Counted from the stretch's first letter, positions 34,648 to 44,046 are shown. The stretch is DNA of 64,000 nucleotides from Salinispora oceanensis (GCF_000383575.1 NZ_KB911579.1:3808575-3872574); one strand, 5' to 3'. Translations and numbers: made by a program. Notes: generated from the letters alone by a model not told the origin.

Positions 34648-34956
34648 TTGTCTGACGAGGTACGTGTGGATCCGTTGGCGCTCGATTCGCAGGCGCGGGT
34701 GGCGGAGGACGTAGCGGCGGCCCTGGAGCATGACTTGATTGATGTGGAGCCAGAGTCGGTCCAAGCCGTGCAGGACTTGTCGGAGTGGCGGACTGGCCGA
34801 GCAGTCGAGGATCTGGTGTGGTTTTGGCGCGACGATTTGAAGAAGCTGACCGGGCAGGTGAACGGTGTTGCCGAAGGGCTACGCCAGTGTGCTCGTGACT
34901 ACCGGCATACGGACACGGCTAGTGCGGATCACTTCCGGTCGGTGGCCGGGTGGTGA
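34648..34956 (+). CDS. WXG100/EspC-like small helical protein
   Basis: 102 residues from a TTG with GGGGAGG upstream. Helices with DLVWFWRDDLKKLTGQVNGV (a Trp-rich turn like the WXG motif) and a C-terminal ...ARDYRHTDTASADHF that fits the EspC/DUF2580 excreted family. Such proteins pair with type VII-secreted partners. It is followed by a DUF1023 hydrolase overlapping by four bases. Confidence 0.65.
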   Translation: MSDEVRVDPLALDSQARVAEDVAAALEHDLIDVEPESVQAVQDLSEWRTGRAVEDLVWFWRDDLKKLTGQVNGVAEGLRQCARDYRHTDTASADHFRSVAGW

Positions 34957-36566
34957 CGTTCGCCGCGCTGCGGGATACGCGGTTGGAGTCGTTGAGTGAG
35001 GCTGCGCAGGCGTGGCGCGATTTGGCCCGTCAGCTGGGCGACCTGGAACGTCGCGTTGTGGTGGAGTTGGAGGGCCCGCTGCGGGGGGCCGGGTGGTCGG
35101 GGCCTGCGTCCGAGGCGGCGTTTCGCCGGGTCGACAGCGTTGAGGACCAGTTTGAGCTATCGGCGTTGCAGTCGAAGCTAGTCGCCGCGGTGCTGGGTCG
35201 GGCGGCGGAGGAGCTGTGCGACGTACAGCGGCGTCTGCATGCCGCCTTGGACGCGATGCCGCTGCTGCGGTTGAGCGTTGACGACAACGGTCGGGTCGAC
35301 GCTGGTGTGACACAGGAGTGGCAGCTGCATACGGAAGAGGGCCGTGCCGACCGGCAGCGTCAGTACGAAAACGTCCGTATCTACGGGAAGCTGATAGACG
35401 ACCTGGTCGTGGAGGCCACTGAGCGCGATGCCGACTTCCAAAAGGCGTTGTCGCGGCTGCAATCGGACTCGCCGGGTGTGAACGACGTGTTCGAGTGGAA
35501 GGACGCTGTTCTTGACGCTGAGCGGATCGGGGGTCTGCTTGGCGTGGATGAGGCGGCCATTCCTGGGCGGGGAGCGAGTTCGTCGGAGGCTGGGGAGTGG
35601 TGGTCGGGCCTCACCGATGACCAGCGTCAGCTATTTCTGACCGGATACCCCGAGCGGCTCGGCGCGCTCGACGGTCTGCCAGCGGCGGCGCGAGATGAGG
35701 CCAACCGGTTGGCCTTGCGAGCGCATCTGGCCTCCCTTGCGTATGCATCAATGAATAGCAAGCAGGGCTATCGGGAAGCGGAGCGTCTGACGAACCTGCT
35801 TGATCGGCTGGAAAGCTCCGAGTACGGGCCACCAGAGCAGCGGCTCTTGCTGCTGGGACTTAACAACGCCGGTGATGGGCAGGCGATCGTTTCGGTCGGT
35901 GACCCCGACGGGGCTCGACACACCGCTGTGGTGGTCCCCGGCGTTGGCACCGAGCTAGACGGCATGCGCGGGCAGATCAACCGTGCAGCCGAGCTACAGG
36001 GAGCGGCGTCGCGACTCGCAGGCCCGACAGGTGGACCGGTGTCGGTCGTCGCGTGGCTCGGCTATGACACGCCAGGGCTGGACGGCAGCGCGGTCAGTCA
36101 CCGGCTGTCGAGGGAAGGCGGTGTCGCCTTGGATGGCTTCGTCAACGGACTACACACCGCCCATGCCGGGGATGCAAGCCACGTCACTGCTGTCGGTCAC
36201 AGCTACGGCAGCACAGTGGTCGGAGAGGCAGCCCGACAAGGTGACGGCCTTGCGGTCACCGACATCGTGGTAGCGGGAAGTCCTGGCATGCACGTCAGCT
36301 CTGCCAGCGAATTGAACATGGACACCCGCCATGTGTGGGCGGGGGCGGCCTCCGACGATGCGATCTCGGGCACGGCCGGTGGCATCTGGGGTATACACGA
36401 CGAGGAGCCGACCGATCCGGACTTCGGAGCGAATCGTTTCCACGTCGATACGCCCGGGCATAGCGGCTACTGGGAACCGGGCAGTCAGAGTCTGAACAAC
36501 CAAGCCCGTATTATCGTCGGTCTGTACGCCGACGTGTCCCTTGACCACGGGAGCGCACCGCGTTGA
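34953..36566 (+). CDS. DUF1023 alpha/beta hydrolase with WXG-like N-terminus
   Basis: About 537 residues from a GTG overlapping the upstream stop. The N-terminal ~130 residues are a helical WXG100-like domain (WSGPASEAAFRRVDS); the C-terminal half is the DUF1023 lipase-like domain with VVVPGVGTELDGM, nucleophile elbow VTAVGHSYGSTVVGEA (Ser ~416) and a conserved TPGHSGYWEPGSQSL near the end. Family members usually sit beside EspC-like genes in actinobacteria. A role as type VII-associated esterase or toxin-like effector is inferred. Confidence 0.72.
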   Translation: MTFAALRDTRLESLSEAAQAWRDLARQLGDLERRVVVELEGPLRGAGWSGPASEAAFRRVDSVEDQFELSALQSKLVAAVLGRAAEELCDVQRRLHAALDAMPLLRLSVDDNGRVDAGVTQEWQLHTEEGRADRQRQYENVRIYGKLIDDLVVEATERDADFQKALSRLQSDSPGVNDVFEWKDAVLDAERIGGLLGVDEAAIPGRGASSSEAGEWWSGLTDDQRQLFLTGYPERLGALDGLPAAARDEANRLALRAHLASLAYASMNSKQGYREAERLTNLLDRLESSEYGPPEQRLLLLGLNNAGDGQAIVSVGDPDGARHTAVVVPGVGTELDGMRGQINRAAELQGAASRLAGPTGGPVSVVAWLGYDTPGLDGSAVSHRLSREGGVALDGFVNGLHTAHAGDASHVTAVGHSYGSTVVGEAARQGDGLAVTDIVVAGSPGMHVSSASELNMDTRHVWAGAASDDAISGTAGGIWGIHDEEPTDPDFGANRFHVDTPGHSGYWEPGSQSLNNQARIIVGLYADVSLDHGSAPR

Positions 36567-37066
36567 GGAAGCAAGCCGCGGTAGCGGCATGTCTCGCACT
36601 CGTTCTCACCAGCTGCACTGGGCAAGAGCCAGCGGAAAGGAACGGCGCCACCGTGCGGACCCAGCCCAAGGCCGACCTCGAACAAGCCACCCGACGTCAC
36701 ATCTCGACCGTGATCACCGCCGTCAACGCCGGAACACCAGACGCCAGCACGCCCCAACTGCTTGCGGTGCCCTGCAACGGCCCAAGCGGCGACGGCATGT
36801 ACTACGTCAGCGGGCAGACCACCATCACAGCACCCGCAGACCAGCACCGCCACCTCGTCACCCAAGCCCGAGACACCCTCGAGATGCAGGGCTACGCGGT
36901 GACCTCGTACCGTGACCTCACCGGACCCACCGGCGCCGAAGCGATCCTGTCCGACCCCAGTGACGGCACCGTGATCACACTGGCCAGCTCAGGCGATCGA
37001 GTATGGCTGGCGCTGCTCGTCAGGTCCGCTTGTGTCCTTCCACCTGACGGCAACTACCCCGGCTGA
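36563..37066 (+). CDS. Putative lipoprotein, third gene of the EspC-DUF1023 unit
   Basis: 167 residues from a TTG overlapping the previous stop. Lipobox ALVLTSCTG (Cys ~18). Thereafter a small compact domain with a Cys pair (VPCNGPSGD, RSACVLPPDG). In similar operons a lipoprotein follows the DUF1023 gene and may act as an immunity or anchor protein. No specific family recognised. Confidence 0.7.
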   Translation: MRKQAAVAACLALVLTSCTGQEPAERNGATVRTQPKADLEQATRRHISTVITAVNAGTPDASTPQLLAVPCNGPSGDGMYYVSGQTTITAPADQHRHLVTQARDTLEMQGYAVTSYRDLTGPTGAEAILSDPSDGTVITLASSGDRVWLALLVRSACVLPPDGNYPG

Positions 37067-37258
37067 CGTCGTGTGTCCGGCGTCCGCGGCCAGATGTGCG
37101 CCAGGACCTGGACCGGGACGGTGCGACTGTTGTAGTCGGCATGCGGATGTCAGAGACGGTCGGCGACGCCAATAGAGCTGAGGAGGCGATGAAGGTGAAC
37201 GGCGGGAAGCCGCCAGAGGACTGGAGGTAGCCACCCCGGCGTCGGTTTAGCCTTCGAT

Positions 37259-37296
37259 CCACCACCGGGCAGGTGTAGGCCCCTGCTCGGTGGTGG
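37259..37296. terminator. Terminator between convergent genes
   Basis: The arms CCACCACCGGGCAGG and CCTGCTCGGTGGTGG pair at 14 of 15 positions around an 8-base loop, between the lipoprotein gene (plus) and the remnant ending at 37320 (minus). Confidence 0.75.
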
Positions 37297-37319
37297 AGGC
37301 TGAGCGGGTAGGGAATCGC

Positions 37320-37643
37320 CTATTCAGTGCTTACCGGTACCTGTTCCTGATCGTCAGGGGCGGCGTAGACCTGCAGCAGCAGGTTAGCCAGCGCTCGAAG
37401 GTCCTCAGGCGTCATCTCTGCCTGTAGCGACTTCGCGATCTTGTCAGGAGTGCCGCCGAGGCGCCTGATAGCCTCGGCGGCCTTGCGCGGGCGTTCGCCC
37501 TTTTCTCGGCTACCTACAGCGGTTTCAGGGGCTGCAGTCTCGTTAACCGCGGTTAATTCTGGCTTGTGCTGGCGCTCCGCACGGCCCGCGGTGCGCAGCT
37601 CATCAGGCCAGGCGAATGTCGCCGCCCTCGACGACGAGGTCAC
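37320..37643 (-). pseudogene. C-terminal remnant of an unknown protein at the island edge
   Basis: The open frame reads through AAEAIRRLGGTPDKIAKSLQ, MTPEDLRALANLLLQVY and ends APDDQEQVPVSTE. No ribosome site or credible start; the frame continues into the Rieske gene. It looks like the 3' end of a gene whose 5' end was lost, marking the right border of the mobile island. A perfect 14-bp palindrome TTAACCGCGGTTAA lies inside at 37543-37556. Confidence 0.4.
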
Positions 37644-38226
37644 GTGGGTCGAGGCTGCGCGGAGCTGGCCCGCCCGCCACAGAGCCGTCGGCCACCGAGA
37701 ACTTGCTGCCGTGGCAAGGACAGTTGATCGTCCCGTCGGACACCTCGGCCACGGTGCAGCCCTGGTGCGTACAGGTCGTCGAGAATCCCTTGAACGTGCC
37801 CTCCTGCGGTTGGGTGATGACCACCCCGGCGTCGGCGAGGACTCTTCCCCCGCCGACCGGGACCTCGGCTGCCCGTGCCAGCACCTGCCCGTCGCCGGCC
37901 GCGTCTTGCGCGTCGCCGCCCGCCGCGGTGCCGTCACCACCACCGGTGCTTTCGCCGCCATTCGTGGCCGGCGCGGAGTTGCCGTAGGTGGCACAACCGC
38001 TCAGGATGACCGCCCCGGTAGCGCCCACCCCGGCCAGCCACCGTCGCCGCGATGCGCATCCTCCTGGTTGCCCGCGGTCCGGACCATCGAGTAGGTCGGG
38101 GCAAGTGGTCACTTCCGGGCTTAGGCCGTCGGGGGTGTGCGCCTCGCTGCTGACCACGGTTGCCGGCCGGGCGTTGCGGGCCATTTCGCCACCGGGCCTG
38201 CCGGCGGCCATCCTCGATTCGTTCAC
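37603..38226 (-). CDS. Rieske [2Fe-2S] protein, exported
   Basis: 207 residues from a GTG overlapping the upstream stop. RRRWLAGVGATGAVILSGC (twin-Arg-type start and lipobox Cys ~57), a Gly/Thr-rich linker, then the cluster motifs CTHQGCTVA and CPCHGSKFSV, with GPAPRSL in the Pro loop. It should carry electrons on the outside face of the membrane. It ends a three-gene minus-strand operon with a 4-TM protein, probably its membrane partner. Confidence 0.85.
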   Translation of the reverse strand: MNESRMAAGRPGGEMARNARPATVVSSEAHTPDGLSPEVTTCPDLLDGPDRGQPGGCASRRRWLAGVGATGAVILSGCATYGNSAPATNGGESTGGGDGTAAGGDAQDAAGDGQVLARAAEVPVGGGRVLADAGVVITQPQEGTFKGFSTTCTHQGCTVAEVSDGTINCPCHGSKFSVADGSVAGGPAPRSLDPRDLVVEGGDIRLA

Positions 38227-38819
38227 AGCGTGACTCCAATCGTGGTGAAGTACCAGAACGACGACGTCAACCACAGCGCGATCAGGGCGGTGAACACGGT
38301 GCCGCCCAGCGCAGGCAGGACCCAACCACGCAGGCCAGGCTTCGGTAGGGCGAGCATCTTGACCGTGAAGGCGCCGAAGAAGAAGCAGCCGAGCAGCCCG
38401 TGCGTCACGACGCGCAGGTCGTAGGTGGCGAAACCGAGCGCGTACAGGCAGTGGATCGCCACGGGGACGGCGAGCAGGAACGCCAGTCGCCCCGACCAAC
38501 GATGTACGGGTGCGGCCCAACTGGGAGTCAGTGAGCCGAGCCTGCCCCACATCGACAGCGCGGACAGCAGCTGAATCACCGCGAGCACGGCCGCGCCGGT
38601 GGCGAGCCACACCTTGACTGTCTGTGGGCTGGAGAAGCCGCCCACGTTCACCGCGACACCGGTTGGTTCGTGCAGACTGCCGTAGACCCCGAGGGTCACC
38701 GCGACCGTGGCACCGATCAGGAACGGGACACCGAGCAGCGTCAGCTGGCTGGTGCCGGCAGTGCGCCCCGCGCCCTCGTCGACGGTGTGATTCGTCGTGA
38801 TCTCGTTGGGGGTGGTCAC
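38223..38819 (-). CDS. Four-helix membrane protein (DUF6529-like), partner of the Rieske protein
   Basis: 198 residues from a GTG overlapping the upstream stop by four bases. Four membrane segments with conserved His in the middle (VHRWSGRLAFLLAVPVAIHC and VVTHGLLGCFFFGAFTVKML), a cytochrome b561-like heme arrangement. It may be a quinone- or heme-linked reductase for the Rieske protein. Confidence 0.72.
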   Translation of the reverse strand: MTTPNEITTNHTVDEGAGRTAGTSQLTLLGVPFLIGATVAVTLGVYGSLHEPTGVAVNVGGFSSPQTVKVWLATGAAVLAVIQLLSALSMWGRLGSLTPSWAAPVHRWSGRLAFLLAVPVAIHCLYALGFATYDLRVVTHGLLGCFFFGAFTVKMLALPKPGLRGWVLPALGGTVFTALIALWLTSSFWYFTTIGVTL

Positions 38820-39454
38820 GACAACTCCCTGGGGCGGGTCGGGGTGAGCACATCCCCGTCGAGGGTGACCCGGCCGGCGGTGGTGTCCAGCGGTGGCGCG
38901 GGTTGGACGACGCCGTCCACAGTGACCAGGCCGACCTGGGTGCCGTCGGCGAGCACGATCCACCCGCCGTCGACCTGCGCGCCGCGCACCGTCGCGGTGG
39001 CCCGGTAGAGCCCGGACGGCGCCGTGACCGCTGCCACGGTGAACGGTAGGATCTGGTCGTCGATCTTGATTTGGCCGCTGGCCCGTCCCTCGCCGAACGT
39101 GCCGCTGAGCGTCTCGCCGGCACGGCCGGCCAGGTCGAGTCGTCCGCCCGCGGCGGTGCCCTGAAGCCACGCCTCGATCGCGGCGCCGTCGCACAGGTAG
39201 GCCACCGCGACGCCGTCTTGTACCGAGATCGCGAGTGTGCCGGCGGTCAGTCGCCCTGCCCAGGTGGCGTTGATGGGTGCTTGGGTCGGGGATGGCGATG
39301 GTACGGCGGATGCTCCCGCGACAGCGGTTGCGGTGGGGTTGGCGGCCGGGACGGGTGGCTCGTCGTTCCCGCCGGTGGCGTGCACGCTGAGCGCGAGCAC
39401 AACCGCGCCGAGCGTGACGCCGCCGAGCAGTGTTAACAGCGGAGTGGATTTCAC
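38816..39454 (-). CDS. Secreted protein, first gene of Rieske operon
   Basis: 212 residues with signal STPLLTLLGGVTLGAVVLAL, a Pro/Ser/Thr linker, then a beta-rich domain (WAGRLTAGTLAISVQDGVAV, YLCDGAAIEAWLQG). Its stop overlaps the next gene. It may guide electron transfer or sense the periplasm-like space; function unknown. Confidence 0.7.
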   Translation of the reverse strand: MKSTPLLTLLGGVTLGAVVLALSVHATGGNDEPPVPAANPTATAVAGASAVPSPSPTQAPINATWAGRLTAGTLAISVQDGVAVAYLCDGAAIEAWLQGTAAGGRLDLAGRAGETLSGTFGEGRASGQIKIDDQILPFTVAAVTAPSGLYRATATVRGAQVDGGWIVLADGTQVGLVTVDGVVQPAPPLDTTAGRVTLDGDVLTPTRPRELS

Positions 39455-39517
39455 GCTGGGTAGTCAACGCGCGTTCGGCGCGGCAGTCTGCGTACTAGTA
39501 CCCATAGCCGTCGGGTC
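39455..39517. promoter_or_regulatory. Short divergent promoter region with a palindrome
   Basis: Only 63 bases separate the Rieske operon from the cyclase gene. The perfect 10-bp palindrome GTACTAGTAC (39492-39501) lies in it; Crp-type TGTGA-N6-TCACA sites were not seen. Confidence 0.4.
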
Positions 39518-41284
39518 GTGAAGTGTTGTGGGGCACGTATGGTGAGGCGTGTGTGGCGACAGCTGACCGGGTCTTCTGTTTCGTTGGCTCACCGGTGGCG
39601 TCGTCCGCGGCCGGCTCGTCGTCGAGGCCGCCAATTTGCGGTGCCGGTGCGGGCTCTGGTCTGGGTGTTTCACATGGCGCTGCCGCTTTTGGGGTTGTGG
39701 CTGCTGGTGGCGCGTCCGCAGGCTGATGTGCACTGGCACGATCCGTTGGGTCATTTCTATTTGATCGTTGCGGTGGCGCTGGTGAACCTGGTGATCGGCG
39801 TGATGGTCAGCGCGGCGGCGCATCGGCGGCACGATGCGCGACTGTTCCTCGTGTCGTTGGCGTTTGTGGCCAGCGCCGGGTTCTTCGTGTTGCACGGGTT
39901 GGCCACGCCGCAGGTGCTGGTGGAGCATCCGAATCTCGGGTTCGAGTTGGCGCAGCCGGTGGGGCTGGCTTTCGCCGCCGTGTTCGCGGTGGCCTCGTCG
40001 CTGCCGTTGGATGGCCGGCGGGGCGCGGCGATCCTACGCGCGCGGCATATCTTCTGGGGTGAGCTGGCGGTGATCCTCGCCCTGTGGGGCGTGGTGTCGT
40101 TGCTGGATATGCCGCCGTTGTCGGATCAGCCGGACCCGACGGTGGAGGACGCGTGGCTAGCCTGGTTGGCGCCGGTGTCGGTGGCGTTGCTGTTGGTCGC
40201 CGCGGTGCGGTACTTCCTGCTGTATCGGCGTCAGCCGTCGGCGATGTTGATCAGTGTGATCACGGCGTTCGTGTTGCTCGCTGAGGCGATGGTGACGGTG
40301 GTGCTGGCCGACAAATGGGCGTTGTCGTGGTGGCAGTGGCATGTGCTGCTGGCGTTGGCGTTCGGTTTCGTCGGCTACAGCGCGTTTGTTCAGTACCGTC
40401 GTGAGGGTTCGTCAGCCGGCTTGTTCGACGGGTTGGCGTTGGACCAGACTATTCGGGCGGTTCGGGCCGAGTACAGTGCGGCGTTGGAGGAACTGGTATC
40501 CGCGCTCGCGGAGCGGGAACGTGACGGCACCGGTGACATCGGCCCGGTCGCGGCCGGGCTGGGGGAACGGTTCGGGCTGACCGAGCGGCAGACCGCGGTG
40601 CTGGAACGCGCCGCAGAGGCGTTGTCGGCGGAGCGGGAGGTCAGCCGCCGGCTGGGTACCCTGTTTCGGCACTACCTGTCGCCGGATGTCGCGGCCGCGT
40701 TGATCGCCGACCCGGACCAGGCGGCGTTGGGTGGCTCGGTTGTCGAGGTGACGGCCCTCTTCGCCGACCTGCGTGGGTTCACCACGTTTTCTGAGGTGGC
40801 CGAACCCGCGGAGATCGTGGCCATGCTCAACCGCTACCACGGGGTAGCGGTTCCCTGCATCCTCGACAACGGCGGCACCGTGGTGCAGTTCGTCGGTGAC
40901 GCCCTACTGGCCCTGTTCAACGCCCCAGCCCGGCAGCCCGACCACGCGCTACGAGCGGTACGCGCGGCGACCCAGATGCGTCACGCCGTGGACGAGATCG
41001 CCGGCGGCCACCCCAACTGGCCGCGGTTCCGCATCGGCGTGAACACCGGCCCGGCGCTGGTCGGTAACATCGGCAGTGACCAGCTACGCGGCTTCAACGC
41101 GATGGGCGACGCGGTCAACGTGGCCGCCCGACTGCAAACGATGGCCGACCCCGGCCAGATCGTCATCGGCGAATCCACGTGGCGATCTACCCGCACACAG
41201 GTCCCGGTCGAGCCACTCGGGGACCTCACCGTCAAAGGACGAACCGGCCTGGTCCGAGCCTACGCGGTGCAGGTGCGGCAGTGA
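39518..41284 (+). CDS. Membrane class III adenylate cyclase
   Basis: 588 residues from a GTG at 39518 (an ATG at 39539 is a good alternative). Seven membrane segments, then a HAMP-less linker helix (LEELVSALAERERDG) and the cyclase domain from ~411: FADLRGFTTFSEVAEPAEIV (metal Asp), VVQFVGDALLALFNAP (second Asp), IGVNTGPALVGNIGS and AMGDAVNVAARLQTMADPG. The seven-TM sensor resembles those that respond to small molecules. The Crp gene overlaps its stop, so cAMP made here can act on that regulator. Confidence 0.85.
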   Translation: MKCCGARMVRRVWRQLTGSSVSLAHRWRRPRPARRRGRQFAVPVRALVWVFHMALPLLGLWLLVARPQADVHWHDPLGHFYLIVAVALVNLVIGVMVSAAAHRRHDARLFLVSLAFVASAGFFVLHGLATPQVLVEHPNLGFELAQPVGLAFAAVFAVASSLPLDGRRGAAILRARHIFWGELAVILALWGVVSLLDMPPLSDQPDPTVEDAWLAWLAPVSVALLLVAAVRYFLLYRRQPSAMLISVITAFVLLAEAMVTVVLADKWALSWWQWHVLLALAFGFVGYSAFVQYRREGSSAGLFDGLALDQTIRAVRAEYSAALEELVSALAERERDGTGDIGPVAAGLGERFGLTERQTAVLERAAEALSAEREVSRRLGTLFRHYLSPDVAAALIADPDQAALGGSVVEVTALFADLRGFTTFSEVAEPAEIVAMLNRYHGVAVPCILDNGGTVVQFVGDALLALFNAPARQPDHALRAVRAATQMRHAVDEIAGGHPNWPRFRIGVNTGPALVGNIGSDQLRGFNAMGDAVNVAARLQTMADPGQIVIGESTWRSTRTQVPVEPLGDLTVKGRTGLVRAYAVQVRQ

Positions 41285-41952
41285 ACGAATTCTGGAGCAC
41301 CCTGACCAACAGCGAACGCGACGCCTTCCGGCAACGCGCCGCCACCCGCCACTGGCAACGCGGCGACGTCCTCTTCCACGAAGGCGACACATCAGGATGG
41401 GTCGCCGCCCTCGCCGCCGGCCGGGTCAAAGCCTCCTGCCACAGCGCCTCCGGCACCGAGATCCTGCTCGCGGTACGCGGACCCGGAGCACTCCTCGGTG
41501 AGCTGTCCGCAGTAGACCTTCTGCCGCGCTCAGCAACCGTGCAGGCGCTGGACCCGGTCACCGCACTCGTCATGTCACCGGCCGGATTCCAGGAGTACCT
41601 ACAACAACAGGGCCGCGTCGCCTTCCAACTCATGCGGCTGCTCGCGGAACGGTTGCGTGACGCCGACCGCAAACGAATCGAGTTCGGCGTCCAGGACAGT
41701 ACCGGCCGCGTGGCGGCTCGCCTGGTGGAACTGGCCGAACGGTTCGGCACCCCGGTGGACAACGGTATTCACGTCGCCATCCGGCTGTCCCAGGACGAGC
41801 TGGCCGGCTGGATCGGGGCGTCTCGGGAAGCCGTCACCAAGTCCCTGCGTGTGTTGCGTGACTCGGGCTGGGTGCGCACCAGTCGCCTTTCGGTCGTGGT
41901 GCTTGACCTCGACGCGTTGCGGCGGCGGGCGGCCGGGTGCGCGACGGACTGA
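41281..41952 (+). CDS. Crp/Fnr-family transcriptional regulator
   Basis: 223 residues from a GTG overlapping the cyclase stop (GTGA). The first ~125 residues are a cNMP-binding fold (FHEGDTSGWVAALAAGRVKA, GPGALLGELSAVD); the phosphate cassette GELSAVDLLPRSATV is close to the canonical GE-x-x-L-x-x-x-x-R-x-A, so cAMP binding is likely. The C-terminal HTH is RLSQDELAGWIGASREAVTK. It probably controls the neighbouring Rieske operon. Confidence 0.85.
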   Translation: MNEFWSTLTNSERDAFRQRAATRHWQRGDVLFHEGDTSGWVAALAAGRVKASCHSASGTEILLAVRGPGALLGELSAVDLLPRSATVQALDPVTALVMSPAGFQEYLQQQGRVAFQLMRLLAERLRDADRKRIEFGVQDSTGRVAARLVELAERFGTPVDNGIHVAIRLSQDELAGWIGASREAVTKSLRVLRDSGWVRTSRLSVVVLDLDALRRRAAGCATD

Positions 41953-42361
41953 TCCGCGTCTCAGGCGGCTGACTGGCGGGTGCTACCGACCTGCTGCCGC
42001 ACCTGGTCGGATGCCGTGGAAGTCGCGGCCGTTGCGGTCGTCGGCCCGGTCGGCTTCCTCGGCTCCGGCAGTCGTACCTGGGTTCGTGGGCGGGGTAGCG
42101 CTAACGAGAGCGGCGGGGTGCGGAAAGCCCGATCAGGGTGACGCCAACGCGGTGTTCGAGCACGCGTACCCCAAGGATGACCTTGAGGTGGTAGTGCCGC
42201 CCCGGGCTTGGCGGCCCTTGTCGAGGCCGGGCGCCGGTGACGGGAATCCGACGTCGCTGACCGTGAATCGGTCGCGCACGATGTCCGAGCCGACGGGATC
42301 ATGGTCGCGGTGCCAAAACGTGGTCGTTGCCGCTAGCATCTGACTGTTCTGAGGAGACCGG
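41953..42361. other. Intergenic stretch without a supported gene
   Basis: About 410 bases. Minus- and plus-strand frames here have no ribosome sites. GAGGAG just before 42362 is the ribosome site of the GGDEF gene. Confidence 0.5.
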
Positions 42362-43954
42362 ATGGACGACGTCACCCTCCGGGCCCTGCGCCTCCTCGAG
42401 GAGGCACAGGCCGGCGGCGCGGCCCAGGTGCTGGTGGCCGCCGAGTCCGCGCTGCGGACACCGACCGGGGACATCTGCGACGGCCCAGCCGCTATGCACT
42501 TCGCGCGCGTTGTGGCGTTGACCCGACTGGGTGACCTGCGGGGCGCCCTCACCGCAGCCGACCTGATGCTGGCCGCCGCGGACCGGGAGCACAGCGTGGG
42601 ATGGCGTTCGTGCGCGCTGTCGCTGCGTGCCATTCGGCGGCTGCGTCTCGGCGACCTGGACATCCGCGAGCACGACATCGTCGCGGTGCTCCGGGATCTG
42701 GTCACCGCGGAGACCGCTCTGCTCGCCGGCGAACCCGAACCCGTGATCGCGGGAAACGCCCACACGGGGATCGCGATCGGGTACGCGCAGCTGCGCCTGT
42801 ACGAGTTGGCCGAGCCCCAGTTCCAAGCGGCGTACGAATCCACCTATCAGACTTCGTACCCGGACAACGGCAACCGGGCGATGTGGCTGTGCAACCTCGC
42901 CGAAAGTAACCTGATGTGGGCCCTGGAGCTGTACCAGGTCGGCCAGGTGGCGGAGGCGGAGCAGCATCTCACGGTGGCCGAGGAGCACGCGGTACGGGCG
43001 GCGGCGGAGGCCTCCGGGCCGAAGGCGGAGGTGTGGCGGCACCTGGGGTTGCTCTTCGCGGCGTCCGCGCGTGCCGAAGGCCGGGATCCGACCGGCGCGG
43101 CCGATGACATCCCTCGGTGCATCGCCCAACTCCAGGCGTTCGGCGTGCCCGCCCAGCAGGCGGAGGTGCTGCTGTGCCGGCCTTTCCACGCGGTCGCGCT
43201 CAACCGCTCCGGTCGGCTGGACGAAGCCCTTCGCGTCATCGAGGAGGCTGTCGTCGACCTGTCGTCCGACGTCGCCTGGCTGGTGTCGGCGGCGTTGCAC
43301 CGGACGCACGCGGTGTTGTTGGCCAAGAACGGTGCCCCCGATGTCGGGCCGGGACTCACCTACGGCGACACGCTCGCCGAGCTGTTGTGGCGCCAGCGGC
43401 ACCGTTGGCTGCACGCGGCGGTGACGATGCAGTCGTACGACCTCCTGCGCTGGCAGCATGAGCAGGCGGAGCAGGCGGCGCGGACCGACCCGCTGACCGG
43501 GGTGGCGAACCGGCGGGGCCTCGACAACTTCCTGCAGAAGTTGGCGGACCCGGGCACCGTCGACGACGACCGGGTCGCGGTGCTCGCCCTGGACGTTGAC
43601 TGTTTCAAGCGGATCAACGACTCACAGGGGCACGCCGCCGGGGACGAGGTGCTGCGCGCGGTGGCGCAGGCGCTGACGACCAGCGTCCGCAAGGGCGACT
43701 TCGTAGCCCGACTGGGCGGCGACGAGTTCGTCGCCATCCTCCCCGGTGCCGACTGCGTCGCCGCCGAACAGGTTGCCCTCCGGGCCGTTGCCGCCGTGAG
43801 CGGCCTGACACCGTGGCGGACGGGGGTCAGCGTCGGGGTCGCCAGCGGTGCCGCCCATTCGCTCGGGATGTCGCTCGCCGATGCCGACCGTGCGATGTAC
43901 GCCGCGAAGCGGGCCGGCGGCAACCAGGTGAGCCGGGGGCACGGCGCGACCTGA
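42362..43954 (+). CDS. Diguanylate cyclase with TPR-like N-terminus
   Basis: 530 residues. The first ~370 residues are helical repeats resembling TPRs (ARVVALTRLGDLRGALTAAD, FQAAYESTYQTSYPDNGNRA). The GGDEF domain starts at TDPLTGVANRRGL (~374) and has the active-site RLGGDEFVAIL; five residues before GGDEF is an RKGD I-site, so product inhibition by c-di-GMP is expected. No EAL domain. It makes c-di-GMP from GTP in the cytosol. Confidence 0.88.
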   Translation: MDDVTLRALRLLEEAQAGGAAQVLVAAESALRTPTGDICDGPAAMHFARVVALTRLGDLRGALTAADLMLAAADREHSVGWRSCALSLRAIRRLRLGDLDIREHDIVAVLRDLVTAETALLAGEPEPVIAGNAHTGIAIGYAQLRLYELAEPQFQAAYESTYQTSYPDNGNRAMWLCNLAESNLMWALELYQVGQVAEAEQHLTVAEEHAVRAAAEASGPKAEVWRHLGLLFAASARAEGRDPTGAADDIPRCIAQLQAFGVPAQQAEVLLCRPFHAVALNRSGRLDEALRVIEEAVVDLSSDVAWLVSAALHRTHAVLLAKNGAPDVGPGLTYGDTLAELLWRQRHRWLHAAVTMQSYDLLRWQHEQAEQAARTDPLTGVANRRGLDNFLQKLADPGTVDDDRVAVLALDVDCFKRINDSQGHAAGDEVLRAVAQALTTSVRKGDFVARLGGDEFVAILPGADCVAAEQVALRAVAAVSGLTPWRTGVSVGVASGAAHSLGMSLADADRAMYAAKRAGGNQVSRGHGAT

Positions 43955-44046
43955 GCTCGGCAGCGGCTCTCGCCGCCCCGGCGCCCGATGGGCGCGGCGG
44001 CTGCCGATATCCTGCCAGCCCGCAGTCGGTGGGGGAGGATCTTTAC

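Noticed and set aside
37141..37230. 29-codon plus-strand frame beginning ATGCGGATG
   Set aside because: No ribosome site and no recognisable motif; too short to support.
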